Notes: generated from the sequence alone by a model not told the origin. A stretch of DNA of 64,000 nt from JBGTGG01 sp041746855 (GCA_041746855.1 JBGTGG010000152.1:1-64000), one strand, 5' to 3'; shown: positions 25,271 to 35,311, numbered from the stretch's first letter. Translations and numbers: made by a program.

Positions 25271-26329
25271 CTAGATGAAATCGATGTCCACATTCAATGG
25301 ATATTTCATTAAGAACTCCATCGCCTGCTTTACTGTCATGTTTTCAAAGAGTACTTTATAAAGCGTGCTGGTAATGGGCGCGCGTACACGATAATGATCG
25401 GCACATTTTTTCGCGATGCGAACAGTGTTGATCCCTTCAGCAACTTCGTCTGTGCTGGCCAGGATGTCTTGCAATGTTTCCCCTTCTGCCAACCTGAAAC
25501 CTATTTTATAATTTCGGCTTAAGGAACTGTTGCAGGTGGTTACTAAATCCCCAATGCCGGCAACACCTAAAAATGCTTTTGTGTTTCCGCCCAATGCACG
25601 ACCGAGGTAAATCATTTCAACAATACCCCGACTAACCAATAGCCCGCGCGCATTTTCCCCATAGCCCATTCCGCTTAAAGCACCTGATGCAATGGCGATA
25701 ATGTTCTTTAATACACCCGCGAGTTCAACACCTACCAGATCATTGTTTCCATATACTTGGAAGCGATCATTGCGCAGGAGTCGCGTGCCTGTACTGATGA
25801 CTTCGTTATAGTGACTGGCAATTACCGTAGCTGCAGGATTTTCGGCTGCCAATTCTTTTGAAAGATTAGGACCCGCTAAACAACCCACACGCACGACCAC
25901 ACTTTCTTCCTGGATTACTTCACTCATGGTTTTTACCTGTGTGCGATCCAACTTCTTTATCGTTTCGATCGACTGACCTTCCGGTAAATGTATATCCAAA
26001 CCCTTGGTTCCATGGATTAACATATGATACGGGCGCAAGTATGGCGATAGTTTTTTCATCATTCCACGAAAGTGGGCAGAAGGAACAATTGGAAAAATGA
26101 CTTCACACTTCGATGCGAGTTCTTCCAGGTTGTTGGTGGGATGGATGTTGGTCGCCATTTTATGGCCCCGGTTTTCGTGTGTTGAAACGAGTCGTTTTAT
26201 CATTTCTTCATCACGAACATACAGCAAAACATCACGGTGTGCTGCCAATAGATTTGCGATTGCACTTCCAAAGTTCCCTGCGCCAATAACGCCAACCGGC
26301 TTGTTCTTAGATATACTGTTCGAGGTCAT
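25271..26329 (-). CDS. gpsA: NAD(P)-dependent glycerol-3-phosphate dehydrogenase
   Basis: 352 aa. GpsA reduces dihydroxyacetone phosphate to sn-glycerol-3-phosphate, the backbone for phospholipids. Features are the Rossmann motif GVIGAGNFGSAIA, the central GPNLSKELAAENPAA, the catalytic-domain NIIAIASGALSGMGYGENARG, and VAGIGDLVTTCNSSLSRNYKIG. ATG start at 26329. The start overlaps the end of the upstream acyltransferase gene by 23 nt, so the producer of glycerol-3-phosphate is coupled to an enzyme likely to consume it. Confidence 0.95.
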   Translation of the reverse strand: MTSNSISKNKPVGVIGAGNFGSAIANLLAAHRDVLLYVRDEEMIKRLVSTHENRGHKMATNIHPTNNLEELASKCEVIFPIVPSAHFRGMMKKLSPYLRPYHMLIHGTKGLDIHLPEGQSIETIKKLDRTQVKTMSEVIQEESVVVRVGCLAGPNLSKELAAENPAATVIASHYNEVISTGTRLLRNDRFQVYGNNDLVGVELAGVLKNIIAIASGALSGMGYGENARGLLVSRGIVEMIYLGRALGGNTKAFLGVAGIGDLVTTCNSSLSRNYKIGFRLAEGETLQDILASTDEVAEGINTVRIAKKCADHYRVRAPITSTLYKVLFENMTVKQAMEFLMKYPLNVDIDFI

Positions 26330-28004
26330 ATCCAGCTAGCCGATTGTGATAGTAATAGAGAACATTCAGGTCTTGTGTTACAATCTGACCTTTCTTGTTC
26401 ATTAAGAGTGGTCGCTTCAAATGAAAAGTGCCAACACTTTCCAACCCCCTTTTGATAACACTATCTATTTTATCCTTGGTGTGCGTAGCCATATTGATTT
26501 TGTTGGCCTTCTTGAGTTTGTAGATATGCTTTCTGACTTTTTTACAAGCTGCCCTAAACTCTTCATACTCCAATGCAAGGTCTTCTTCGGGCAGTTGAAG
26601 CAGTCCAAACAAATCCAACTTTGGATGTTTTTTTTGCCAGAGTTCAAAAGCAACAAAGGCCACCAGGTGACTGGCAAAAACACGGTTGATACGGTGGTAT
26701 TCTGAAACAATTTTTTGGCTTAACCTTCTTGTGTAAACATCTTCACGTTGATGGTCTACCGTGATGACGCCATTGGTTTTATAATAATCTTGTGTATCGA
26801 TTACCCGGCCATCACTATCGATACTATTTCCTTCTTCATCAACATAATTTCCTAAAACATCCAGGGCTTTGCCTATGGACACAGAAATGTCAGAACCTTT
26901 CGTAAAAAATTTATAGAGAAACTGCAATAGTTGCCAACTTCCATACGGATCCTGTTCCGGGAAATATCGATCCTGTCCTTTTACAGATAGATAATCATCA
27001 ATCAGGTCTGGAGCTTCCAGAACAAAATTATAATTGAGTGTTACGGGTAGGATAAAAATCTTTTGAGGAGGTTCGCCTTCCGGAGTATTCATAAAAATAT
27101 TCCGTTGTGCTTCGATGGTGGTTCCGAGCAGTCCAAGTTTTAATTGTTTTTCAATTACGCCTGACCGGGATCGCGTTCCACCAGGAAAGAATAAACTATG
27201 CGCCCCTTTTTGAATGGCAATAGTAGAATACATTTTGAGTGTTTCCAAATAGGGGAGGTTCTTTTTTCTACGATCTACTTTATAAGCACCAAGACTATTC
27301 ATAAAGTAGGCGAAAATCTTAATGTTAAAGAGGTTGAGTCCGGCACCATATATAAATGCAGGCAGCCCTAGTGAGTGGATAACCCATCCGATTAAAATCG
27401 AATCCAGGTTGCTGAAATGCGTTGGAACCATCACCACGGTTCCTTTTCGAGCAAGTTTTCTAAGCTGTTTTACTTTTCCTACGATCTGGATTTTATCGCG
27501 CAAAACATATTGTGTTCTGAAAAAGGCACCGAATTTTTTTACACGCGCACCATTGAGAAGTCGGCCAAACCAAAATTTAACGACCTCCCGTGTAACACGA
27601 TAGCGACTGGGTTTGAAGTGTCCCGCTATTTCATTGCAGTAGCGATTGACGATCTGCTCCATCAACTCAATTTCTTTTGGAAGCCCGGTTTCATCAGGCT
27701 CCTTTCCAAGTGCAATCAGCTCATCTTTAATGCCACTCCAAAACTTGGATTCATTCGGAGGGTCTACGCGCCACCGGTTTCTTTTTATACGTTGCTGCTC
27801 GCGGAAAATCGTTGTTTCAAGTTCATCACGGAGCTGTTTCCGGGATGGGCGCAACTCTTTTACCCGGGTCATGGCACGGGCAGCAACCTCCTCAAGAAAC
27901 TCCTTTCTATTCTTACTAAGTTGATAGACAGGCCAATTGGGGATCCCGTCCAATATGGGTTTATACTTTTTATTTTTATTTTTCTTCTCTACTACTTCCA
28001 TCAC
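26307..28004 (-). CDS. PlsB-like glycerol-3-phosphate acyltransferase
   Basis: 565 aa. The acyltransferase domain (about 190-370) has the HX4D motif in VPTHFSNLDSILIGW, and motif III LFFPGGTRSRSGVIE. Length and the extended N- and C-terminal parts resemble PlsB rather than the short PlsC. It would place the first acyl chain on sn-glycerol-3-phosphate at the membrane face. The overlapping downstream gpsA supports a glycerol-3-phosphate substrate. No clear membrane-spanning helix, so a peripheral membrane association is likely. ATG start at 28004. PlsC-type lysophosphatidate acylation is the alternative. Confidence 0.82.
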   Translation of the reverse strand: MMEVVEKKNKNKKYKPILDGIPNWPVYQLSKNRKEFLEEVAARAMTRVKELRPSRKQLRDELETTIFREQQRIKRNRWRVDPPNESKFWSGIKDELIALGKEPDETGLPKEIELMEQIVNRYCNEIAGHFKPSRYRVTREVVKFWFGRLLNGARVKKFGAFFRTQYVLRDKIQIVGKVKQLRKLARKGTVVMVPTHFSNLDSILIGWVIHSLGLPAFIYGAGLNLFNIKIFAYFMNSLGAYKVDRRKKNLPYLETLKMYSTIAIQKGAHSLFFPGGTRSRSGVIEKQLKLGLLGTTIEAQRNIFMNTPEGEPPQKIFILPVTLNYNFVLEAPDLIDDYLSVKGQDRYFPEQDPYGSWQLLQFLYKFFTKGSDISVSIGKALDVLGNYVDEEGNSIDSDGRVIDTQDYYKTNGVITVDHQREDVYTRRLSQKIVSEYHRINRVFASHLVAFVAFELWQKKHPKLDLFGLLQLPEEDLALEYEEFRAACKKVRKHIYKLKKANKINMATHTKDKIDSVIKRGLESVGTFHLKRPLLMNKKGQIVTQDLNVLYYYHNRLAGYDLEQYI

Positions 28005-28052
28005 GGCTGCAAAATAATATAATTTCGATCACCGAGACTAAAGCGCTTGATT

Positions 28053-28292
28053 TTAAGTGCGTTGAAGGGCTTGAAAGAGGGATTTTTCCATTTCCTCAAA
28101 GCGGAGGATTGCGTCTTTGAGAAATGCATCGTCTATTAATTCGTGTAACTGATCTTCATTGATAAGGTCAAATTCAGCGATCTTGAATGTTTGTTCGAAA
28201 CCCGCCCGGTCCAGTTTGATAATGTATTTATTATTCCACGCAAACAGGGTGATTTTTAGTTGTGGATGTGGTATTTCTCCAATGATTCTCAA
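28053..28292 (-). CDS. conserved small protein, function unknown
   Basis: 79 aa. Short beta-strand segments (KITLFAWNNKYIIKLD) are followed by an amphipathic helix-rich half (FDLINEDQLHELIDDAFLKDAILRFEEMEKSLFQAL). No motif is known to me. It lies 48 nt upstream of the plsB-like gene, in the same direction, and downstream of a 56-aa ORF, so the four may form one operon. ATG start. Confidence 0.6.
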   Translation of the reverse strand: MRIIGEIPHPQLKITLFAWNNKYIIKLDRAGFEQTFKIAEFDLINEDQLHELIDDAFLKDAILRFEEMEKSLFQALQRT

Positions 28293-28326
28293 ATTTCAAA
28301 TGATTGATAATAAAGCAAATAGATTT

Positions 28327-28497
28327 TTAAAAGTTCGAATCGGCTGTATCGGATTTCAACGCAATTAACTCTTTTTCAAGTTGTTTGAAGACAACGCTTT
28401 GATCCAGATCATCTGTTTTCATTTGTGCAATCAGGCGTTGAAGTTCTGCTTTGCGTTTCTTTAACCGCAATTTTTGGGAATTAACATCAGGTTTCAT
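28327..28497 (-). CDS. 56-aa coiled-coil small protein
   Basis: Reading the minus strand from ATG 28497 to TAA 28327 gives 56 codons starting MKPDVNSQKLRLKKRKAELQ. It is strongly charged with a heptad-like pattern (LRLKKRKAELQRLIAQM, later LEKELIALKSD), so a short coiled coil is likely. It precedes the 79-aa gene by 34 nt. I accept it because coding sense, ATG and operon position agree; function unknown. Confidence 0.55.
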   Translation of the reverse strand: MKPDVNSQKLRLKKRKAELQRLIAQMKTDDLDQSVVFKQLEKELIALKSDTADSNF

Positions 28498-28725
28498 TAA
28501 CTGGGCTTAGGTTTTGGCGCATGAAATTAATAATTCAGTTGAATATTTTTACATCCCAGGGAAATTATTCATTCCAGGAAGGAGAGAATCAAGATTGACA
28601 TAGAAGATTTCTTTCTAAAAAGAATAATTTCAGTACAATAGACGTTACTTTGGGGTGGTTTACAGAATTGCGCTGTAACTTTAAAGTTCAGATTTATGTT
28701 AGAAATGCATTCAAGGTTTATGTAG

Positions 28726-31620
28726 ATGAGGGTGATCCTGTTAAAGAAAAGTATTCTGGTATTTTTTCTGGCCATCATAGTGGCCGGAGTGGGAAATAGT
28801 GTGTATGCAACGCACCTGCGAGCAGGTGAAATTACAGTAAAAAGAATTGGAGGTTGCCCTTCCCTCACGTTTGAAATTACAGTAACGGTGTATACCAATA
28901 CCGATAGCCCTGTTCGTTTTGGTGGCGATTCAGGTTTTGAAGACGTACTTGATTTTGGTGATGGAACAAGAATCCAAATACCTGAGCAACCCAATACCCC
29001 TCTTGCTGGTTTTGATGGTGTTGGAAAAGCATTCTTTAAAATACAGCATACCTATGGTGGGCCAGGCAAATACCTGATTAATTATCGTGAACCGAATCGG
29101 AATGGTGGAGTCCTCAACATGGACAACTCCTTGAATACCCGCTTTTACCTTGAGACACTACTGGATATCGATCCCTTCAAAGGTTGTAATGACAGCCCCG
29201 TATTGTTGATTCCCCCGGTTGATCAGGCTTGTCCGGGTGCCGCCTTCATGCACAATCCTGGTGCCTACGATCCAAATGGGGACAGCTTGTCATTTGAAAT
29301 GGTAGTACCCTATAGTGATGTGAATTTAACGGTCGTAAACTACCGGGACCCAAACCATCCTGCATTTTACTCCAACTATAATACAGCGAATGAAGCAGGG
29401 AACGGACCGCCTACTTTTGCTATTGATCCAATAACAGGTACTATAACATGGGATTCCCCAGGTGCGACAGGGGAATATAACATTGCTTTTGTGATAAAGG
29501 AGTGGAGACAAATAAGGGGAATCTGGTATCAGATTGGTTTTGTAAGGCGGGATATGCAAATCATTGTAGAAGATTGCGATAATAAACGACCTGATCTAGA
29601 AATACCACAGGATACGTGTGTTGAGGCAGGTACTCAATTAAAAGCCATTATTTATGGTACCGATCCGGAGAATCGGAGTGTAGAGATTCAGCCATACTCG
29701 GAAATTTTTGCAATGGGATTTCCATCACCCGCTACCTACTCTCCGAATCCTGTAGTACCACAGCCCTCTAATCCACCTGCAGAACTCGAATTTGAATGGA
29801 ATACAGATTGTGACCACGTTAGAACCCAACCGTATCAGGTAGTTTTTAAAATAACCGATAATCCTGTGAACGGACCTAAGCTGGTCACCTTTAAAACCTG
29901 GAACATCACCGTGGTGGCCCCTGCACCCATATGGGATGCTGCCTCCCTTGATCTTGCCACGCGAAGCACACAATTACAATGGGATCCGTATGTATGTGAT
30001 AATGCAGAGAAAATGCAAATCTGGCGGAGGGTCGATAGTTTTGATTACGATCCCGAAAATTGTGAAACGGGTATGCCTGAATTTATGGGCTATTCCCTGA
30101 TAAGCGAAGTCAACATACTGAACAATCCTGTAACCAGCTATACGGATACGAATGGCGGCAAGGGATTGGCAGCAGGAGCCAGATATTGCTATCGATTAGT
30201 GGCAATTTTCCCGCTGCCAAGAGGTGGGGAAAGCTATATGTCGGAAGAAATTTGCGTTGGTCCATTTGATGTAGATGCTCCGGTAATCACCAAGGTATCA
30301 GTTGATAAAACAGGAATTGATGATGGGGAAATAGCCGTGGAATGGGTAGCCCCTTTTGAAGCAGCTTCCTTTCCGCCTCCTTACTCTTATGAAGTATGGC
30401 GTGGTGTAGGTTTTACAGGCGCACCAACAACTAAAATCCACACGGGCAGGCTTTCAACCACAAGCATTACGGATACAGGGCTTAATACCCAAGTTCAGTC
30501 CTACAACTATTACGTAATTGCTTTTGATAATAATAATATTGTTGTTGACACCTCAGCTGTTGCTTCCTCTGTATGGTTGGATGCAAAGCCAGGGCTTAAT
30601 GAGATTGCATTAAGTTGGGAGGCTTTAGTTCCATGGTCAAATCGAAGTCAGGAATATCCGCGCCACCTAATCTATAGAGGTCCGCCAGGCGCTTCTGAAG
30701 GGGATATGGTACTCATTGATAGCGTAGATGTAAACATCAATGGGTTTGTTTACGTGGATGCTGGTCAATGGAACGGTGAGCCTTTGCTTGAAAATACAGA
30801 ATACTGTTACCGTGTAATGACCCGTGGCGTTTATGGGAATTCATCAGAGATAGATGAGCCGCTTGAGAATTTTTCACAAATTGTTTGTGAATCGTTGGGT
30901 GATGAAGAGCCTCCATGCAAGCCTGAGCCACCCATACCGAATGAACCCTTAGCATGTGATGACTACGAGGATGCTTTAAACTTTACGTGCAGTCAAAATA
31001 TTTTCAGCAATCAAATTAATTGGAACAGGCCTGCTGATCTAGCCTGCTTGAATGACATTGTTTCCTATAATGTGTATGTTTCCTCAGTAAAGGGAGGATC
31101 CTTTGTACTCCTTCAAACAAATGTTCGCGACACATTCTACATCGATGCAAACCTTCCATCATTTGCACGCTGCTATAAAATTGGCGCAGTTGACCGCTCT
31201 GGAAATGAGAGTGAACTGAGTGATGCCATGTGCATCGACAATTGTCCGTATTATGAATTGCCAAATGTATTCTCACCCAATGGTGATGATTGTAATGATA
31301 CATTCAGTGCTTATAACGAAGCGACAAATGGTGGCGAGACCGGTGGTGTAGCGTGCCAAATTAGTGAAGATGACAAGAAACGATGTGCCAGGTTTGTGAG
31401 AAGTGTGCGCTTTCGGGTATATAACCGATGGGGAAAACAAGTGTATACCTACCAATCGGGAGGGGAACGAACAATTTATATTGAATGGGATGGACGCGGT
31501 GACAATGGTAAAGAGCTAGCGGCTGGTGTCTACTATTATGTGGCGGATGTTGTATTTGAGGTGGTAGACCCGGCAAAGAGTGAGAAAACAATAAAAGGAT
31601 GGGTTCAACTCCTTCGCTAA
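28726..31620 (+). CDS. large T9SS cargo protein with type B C-terminal domain
   Basis: 964 aa. A signal peptide (about 1-28, KKSILVFFLAIIVAGVGNSVYA) targets the periplasm. The body contains beta-sandwich modules: an N-terminal PKD-like or similar region and fibronectin type III-like repeats (DNAEKMQIWRRVDS, YSYEVWRGVGFTG and others). The last 100 residues, NVFSPNGDDCNDTF ... YNRWGKQVYTYQ ... WDGRGDNGKELAAGVYYYVA, are the gliding-motility-associated C-terminal (type B sorting) domain used by the type IX secretion system. The protein is therefore surface exposed or secreted; an adhesin-like role fits but is not shown. The next gene overlaps its 3' end. Confidence 0.88.
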   Translation: MRVILLKKSILVFFLAIIVAGVGNSVYATHLRAGEITVKRIGGCPSLTFEITVTVYTNTDSPVRFGGDSGFEDVLDFGDGTRIQIPEQPNTPLAGFDGVGKAFFKIQHTYGGPGKYLINYREPNRNGGVLNMDNSLNTRFYLETLLDIDPFKGCNDSPVLLIPPVDQACPGAAFMHNPGAYDPNGDSLSFEMVVPYSDVNLTVVNYRDPNHPAFYSNYNTANEAGNGPPTFAIDPITGTITWDSPGATGEYNIAFVIKEWRQIRGIWYQIGFVRRDMQIIVEDCDNKRPDLEIPQDTCVEAGTQLKAIIYGTDPENRSVEIQPYSEIFAMGFPSPATYSPNPVVPQPSNPPAELEFEWNTDCDHVRTQPYQVVFKITDNPVNGPKLVTFKTWNITVVAPAPIWDAASLDLATRSTQLQWDPYVCDNAEKMQIWRRVDSFDYDPENCETGMPEFMGYSLISEVNILNNPVTSYTDTNGGKGLAAGARYCYRLVAIFPLPRGGESYMSEEICVGPFDVDAPVITKVSVDKTGIDDGEIAVEWVAPFEAASFPPPYSYEVWRGVGFTGAPTTKIHTGRLSTTSITDTGLNTQVQSYNYYVIAFDNNNIVVDTSAVASSVWLDAKPGLNEIALSWEALVPWSNRSQEYPRHLIYRGPPGASEGDMVLIDSVDVNINGFVYVDAGQWNGEPLLENTEYCYRVMTRGVYGNSSEIDEPLENFSQIVCESLGDEEPPCKPEPPIPNEPLACDDYEDALNFTCSQNIFSNQINWNRPADLACLNDIVSYNVYVSSVKGGSFVLLQTNVRDTFYIDANLPSFARCYKIGAVDRSGNESELSDAMCIDNCPYYELPNVFSPNGDDCNDTFSAYNEATNGGETGGVACQISEDDKKRCARFVRSVRFRVYNRWGKQVYTYQSGGERTIYIEWDGRGDNGKELAAGVYYYVADVVFEVVDPAKSEKTIKGWVQLLR

Positions 31621-32018
31621 ACGAAACCAACTCCATTATTTTTTTTGATGGTGTTTGTAATTTGTGTTCGGGGGCTGTAAAGTTTATTTTAAAGCGTGAT
31701 CGTAAACACTATTTTAAATTTGCCTCCCTCCAATCTGCGATTGCAAAAGAATATTTAGGGGAATCAGGGTTAAACAAATCACTTGAAACGATTGTGCTAT
31801 TTCAAAACGGCAAAATTTTCGTAAAGAGTGATGCTGCATTGGAGGTGTCCAGAAAAATGGATTTTCCCTGGCCCTTGCTTTATGTATTCAAAATAATCCC
31901 CGCCTTCATACGAAATTGGGTTTATGATTTTGTTTCCCGAAACCGCTACCAATGGTTTGGTAAATCCGATGAATGCATGCTGCCCACACCTGAAATATCA
32001 AAAAGGTTTGTCGGGTAA
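31599..32018 (+). CDS. DCC-family (DUF393) thiol-disulfide oxidoreductase-like protein
   Basis: 139 aa. The family motif DxxCxxC is present as FFDGVCNLC (about residues 15-23), the presumed redox site, followed by VKFILKRDRKHYFKFASLQS, typical of DUF393. No signal peptide or certain membrane helix, though LYVFKIIPAFIRNWVYDFV is hydrophobic. The first ATG lies 22 nt inside the preceding T9SS cargo gene; it is the only ATG before the motif, so the overlap is probably real. Substrate unknown. Confidence 0.83.
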   Translation: MGSTPSLNETNSIIFFDGVCNLCSGAVKFILKRDRKHYFKFASLQSAIAKEYLGESGLNKSLETIVLFQNGKIFVKSDAALEVSRKMDFPWPLLYVFKIIPAFIRNWVYDFVSRNRYQWFGKSDECMLPTPEISKRFVG

Positions 32019-32075
32019 AAGGACTATGTTTCCTTCCAACTTTTTACTTTTGCCGGATCATTAATTTTATTACGA

Positions 32076-32954
32076 ATGGAAGCATATATATTTCCGGGTC
32101 AAGGTGCACAGTTCTCAGGAATGGGAAAAGATTTTTATGACGCCAACACCAGGGCAAAAAAACTTTTCGAACAAGCAAATGAAATTCTGGGGTTTCCAAT
32201 CACCTACACCATGTTCAGTGGTTCTGCCGATGAACTGAAGGAAACAAAAGTAACCCAGCCTGCAATTTTTATCCATTCGGTTGCTATGGCCCTTGCCAAT
32301 GATTCTTTTAAGCCAGCAATGGCAGCAGGACATTCCCTGGGCGAATTTTCAGCACTAGTGGCGTGTAATGCCATGTCTTTTGAAGATGGTCTTCGGCTCG
32401 TTTCAAAACGGGCAGAAGCAATGCAACGTGCATGCGAAATAAACCCCTCAACCATGGCTGCAATTTTAGGCCTTGATGATGAAACGGTTGAACAAGTTTG
32501 CAACGATATTCGTGAAGAAATTGTAGTACCCGCAAACTATAATTGCCCGGGCCAGCTGGTTATTTCCGGAACGATTAGAGGGATTGATATCGCGTGTGAA
32601 AAGATGAAGGAAGCCGGTGCAAAACGCGCATTGCCCCTTCAGGTTGGGGGTGCATTCCATTCACCACTAATGGAATCTGCACGTGAGGAATTGGCCGCGG
32701 CCATTGAAGGAACGCAATTTAATACACCTGTTTGCCCCATCTATCAAAATGTAAATGCTCAACCATCAACCGATGTAGATGTTATTAAACAAAATTTAAT
32801 ATCACAACTGACTGCCCCCGTTCGCTGGACACAAACTATTCAAAATATGGCATCAGATGGTGGCCTTGTATTTATTGAATGTGGTCCCGGCAAGGTATTA
32901 CAAGGATTGGTTAAAAAAATTGCACCACAAGTAGAGGCAAGAAGTATTTACTAG
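32076..32954 (+). CDS. fabD: malonyl-CoA:ACP transacylase
   Basis: 292 aa. It moves malonate from CoA to acyl carrier protein, feeding chain elongation. Motifs are FPGQGAQFSGMG (oxyanion-hole region), the GHSLGEFSALVA nucleophile elbow with the catalytic Ser, and the catalytic His in the GGAFHSPLM region. A TACTTTTG at 32045-32052 fits the -7 promoter element but lacks a -33 partner. Convergent with folK; only 5 nt separate the two stops. Confidence 0.95.
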   Translation: MEAYIFPGQGAQFSGMGKDFYDANTRAKKLFEQANEILGFPITYTMFSGSADELKETKVTQPAIFIHSVAMALANDSFKPAMAAGHSLGEFSALVACNAMSFEDGLRLVSKRAEAMQRACEINPSTMAAILGLDDETVEQVCNDIREEIVVPANYNCPGQLVISGTIRGIDIACEKMKEAGAKRALPLQVGGAFHSPLMESAREELAAAIEGTQFNTPVCPIYQNVNAQPSTDVDVIKQNLISQLTAPVRWTQTIQNMASDGGLVFIECGPGKVLQGLVKKIAPQVEARSIY

Positions 32955-32959
32955 AAGCT

Positions 32960-33451
32960 TTATCCTTTATCAAATTTTAAAACGCTAAGAGTATCCGGAC
33001 AACAATCTAAAAGTTCGTTGATGCTTTTGTTCAATACCGGGTGTATTAAAGTTGGGTTAAGTTCTGCTAAAGGAATGAGCGTAAAATTTCTTTCATGAAG
33101 CCGCGGGTGTGGAATGGTGAGTCCTTCTGTTTGAATTACACTAGTGGAATAGAAAAGGATATCAATATCCATAATTCGCGCTTCCCATTTGTCTTTACGA
33201 ACACGCCCCATTTTCTTTTCAATTTGTAACAACACTCCCAGTAAGTTGTCTGGTGATAGTAAGGTTTCAATCTCAACAACCTGGTTTAAGTAATTCGGCT
33301 GTTCTGTAACCCCCCACGGCAACGTTTCGTAAACCTGGGATTTACGGATTATCTTTCCTGCATTGGAATTGATCTGGAGCCTGGCCACCGTCAGGTTTTG
33401 TAATCTATCGCCCAAATTGGTTCCCAAAAGAAGAAAAATACCGTTGTTCAT
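32960..33451 (-). CDS. folK: 2-amino-4-hydroxy-6-hydroxymethyldihydropteridine pyrophosphokinase
   Basis: 163 aa from ATG 33451 (MNNGIFLLLGTNLGDR); a GTG at 33469 would add 6 residues. FolK transfers pyrophosphate from ATP to the pterin in folate synthesis. Family signatures: LGTNLGDRLQNL, VYETLPWGVTEQPNYLNQV, RVRKDKWEARIMDIDILFY and the TIPHPRLHERNFTLIPL tail. Divergent from sppA across 77 nt and convergent with fabD. Confidence 0.94.
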   Translation of the reverse strand: MNNGIFLLLGTNLGDRLQNLTVARLQINSNAGKIIRKSQVYETLPWGVTEQPNYLNQVVEIETLLSPDNLLGVLLQIEKKMGRVRKDKWEARIMDIDILFYSTSVIQTEGLTIPHPRLHERNFTLIPLAELNPTLIHPVLNKSINELLDCCPDTLSVLKFDKG

Positions 33452-33528
33452 ATTATAAAATCCTGACACAAACTTATCTTTTTATTGGGATGAGTATTGT
33501 GTAGTTTTGAAGATTAATAAATGATTAT

Positions 33529-35298
33529 ATGAGTTTTTTTAAAGCATTTTTCTCTTCTTGTTTAGGGGCCTTTGTGGCGTTGCTGGTATTTTGTTTTTTC
33601 TTTTTCATTCTTACGTTTTCATTTGTTGGCCAATTGTCAAAAGAAGAAAAACCGAATGTTCCCCAAAGTTCGATCTTACACCTTAAACTGGACGTTGAAT
33701 TTTCAGAGCTTCAAAAAGAGAATCTCTTTGAAGGCATCCCTGTTTTAGGGGAGCAAGATATAAATGTGGGCCTTATTGAATTGAAACAAGCGATCAAAAA
33801 CGCAAAGGAGGATTCTAAAATAGAAGGGATTTTTCTACAGATCAGCTACCCAAGAACTGGCTTTGCAACTTTAAAGGAAATACGCGAGGCGTTGCTTGAT
33901 TTTCGGAGTGAAGGAAAGTGGGTGCTTGCGTACAGTGAGGTGATGTCCGAAGGGGCGTATTATTTATCTTCCGTTGCGGATCAGGTTTTTATCCACCCGC
34001 AAGGAGAGGTTGAGTTCGATGGCTTGGTGGTGGAGATTGGTTTTTATAAAAAGTTATTTGAGAAACTTGATATAAAACCGGAAGTCTTTCGCGTGGGTGA
34101 TTTTAAAAGTGCAGTTGAACCTTTTCTTTTTGAAAAGATGAGTGAAGAAAACCGCTTGCAGTTAACGGAGTTGGTCAATTCCATTCATGATCAAATGCTA
34201 TCGGATATTGCTGGTTCCAGGAACATCGCGAAAGCAGAACTAAAAAACATTTCAGACAATCAATTGATACGGAATTCCCAACAAACAGTTGATAATAAAT
34301 TGGTGGATGGCTTACTATACTATGACGAGTTCTTAGGTAAACTAAAGGATCGCGTAGGAATTTCTGAGGGTGATGATCTTTCTTTAATAACCTACAAAAA
34401 GTACAGCAAGAGTTTTTCAACGTATAAAAGTTCTAAAAATGAAATAGCGGTAATCGTTGCAGAAGGAACCATTATGCCAGGGATTTCTTCATATGATCAG
34501 CAAACCATTGGAAGCGAAACATTTGCCAAAGAGATTAGACGTGCACGTGAGAATGATGATGTGAAAGCTATTGTGATGCGCATCAATTCACCAGGTGGCG
34601 AGTTCAGGTCATCGGATGTTATGTGGCGAGAACTTAAGTTAGCATCGGAGGTAAAGCCAGTCATTGCTTCTATGGGCGATTATGCCGCATCGGGTGGTTA
34701 TTATTTGGCAATGGCGTGTGATACAATTGTGGCGCAGCCCCAAACCATTACTGGTTCAATAGGAATTTTTGGTGTCTTGTTTGACCTGAGTGCGTTTCTC
34801 GAGAACAAAATCGGGATCACATTCGATGAAGTGAAGACCGGAAAGTTTGGCGATGCATTTACAGTAACACGTCCGCTCACCCAGGCTGAAAAAAATATTT
34901 GGCAGAAAAAATTGGATGACCATTACGATACATTCAGGGCGAAGGCTGCAGAAGGAAGGGATCAAACAGTAGAAGAAATAGAAAGAGTAGCCTCCGGTCG
35001 GGTATGGACCGGTGATCAGGCTATTGACCACAAATTGGTAGACCTCCTTGGTAGTTTTGATGATGCTATACAAGTGGCAGCAGAAAAAGCAGGTATTGAA
35101 GATGATTTCAAAGTGCGGTATTATCCCAGACAAGTTTCTTTTTGGGATAACTTATTTAATCAATTGGATGAAAATGCTTCTACACGTTACATCCAATCAA
35201 AACTTGGTGACCAATATTTGTTTTTAGATCATATGGAGAGGCTAAAAGAATTAAAGGGAGCACAAGCGAGGATGCCTTTTGAACTATCAATTCATTAA
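33529..35298 (+). CDS. sppA: signal peptide peptidase SppA, 67K type
   Basis: 589 aa, the long tandem-domain form. It clears released signal peptides in the inner membrane. A membrane anchor sits at about 12-38 (FVALLVFCFFFFILTF). Two S49 domains follow: the N-terminal one carries the general-base Lys (VFRVGDFKSAVEPF) and the C-terminal one the nucleophile Ser (MGDYAASGGYYLAMACDTI), the split Ser/Lys arrangement of E. coli SppA. ATG start. It is followed after 13 nt by bioB. Confidence 0.94.
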   Translation: MSFFKAFFSSCLGAFVALLVFCFFFFILTFSFVGQLSKEEKPNVPQSSILHLKLDVEFSELQKENLFEGIPVLGEQDINVGLIELKQAIKNAKEDSKIEGIFLQISYPRTGFATLKEIREALLDFRSEGKWVLAYSEVMSEGAYYLSSVADQVFIHPQGEVEFDGLVVEIGFYKKLFEKLDIKPEVFRVGDFKSAVEPFLFEKMSEENRLQLTELVNSIHDQMLSDIAGSRNIAKAELKNISDNQLIRNSQQTVDNKLVDGLLYYDEFLGKLKDRVGISEGDDLSLITYKKYSKSFSTYKSSKNEIAVIVAEGTIMPGISSYDQQTIGSETFAKEIRRARENDDVKAIVMRINSPGGEFRSSDVMWRELKLASEVKPVIASMGDYAASGGYYLAMACDTIVAQPQTITGSIGIFGVLFDLSAFLENKIGITFDEVKTGKFGDAFTVTRPLTQAEKNIWQKKLDDHYDTFRAKAAEGRDQTVEEIERVASGRVWTGDQAIDHKLVDLLGSFDDAIQVAAEKAGIEDDFKVRYYPRQVSFWDNLFNQLDENASTRYIQSKLGDQYLFLDHMERLKELKGAQARMPFELSIH

Positions 35299-35311
35299 TT
35301 GAATACGACTA

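Noticed and set aside
28677..28688. Palindrome AACTTTAAAGTT upstream of the T9SS cargo gene
   Set aside because: Short, AT-rich, single copy and without promoter boxes at a sensible distance.
31361..31636. Minus-strand open frames opposite the T9SS cargo gene
   Set aside because: They are complements of a well-supported coding sequence and have no recognisable protein features.
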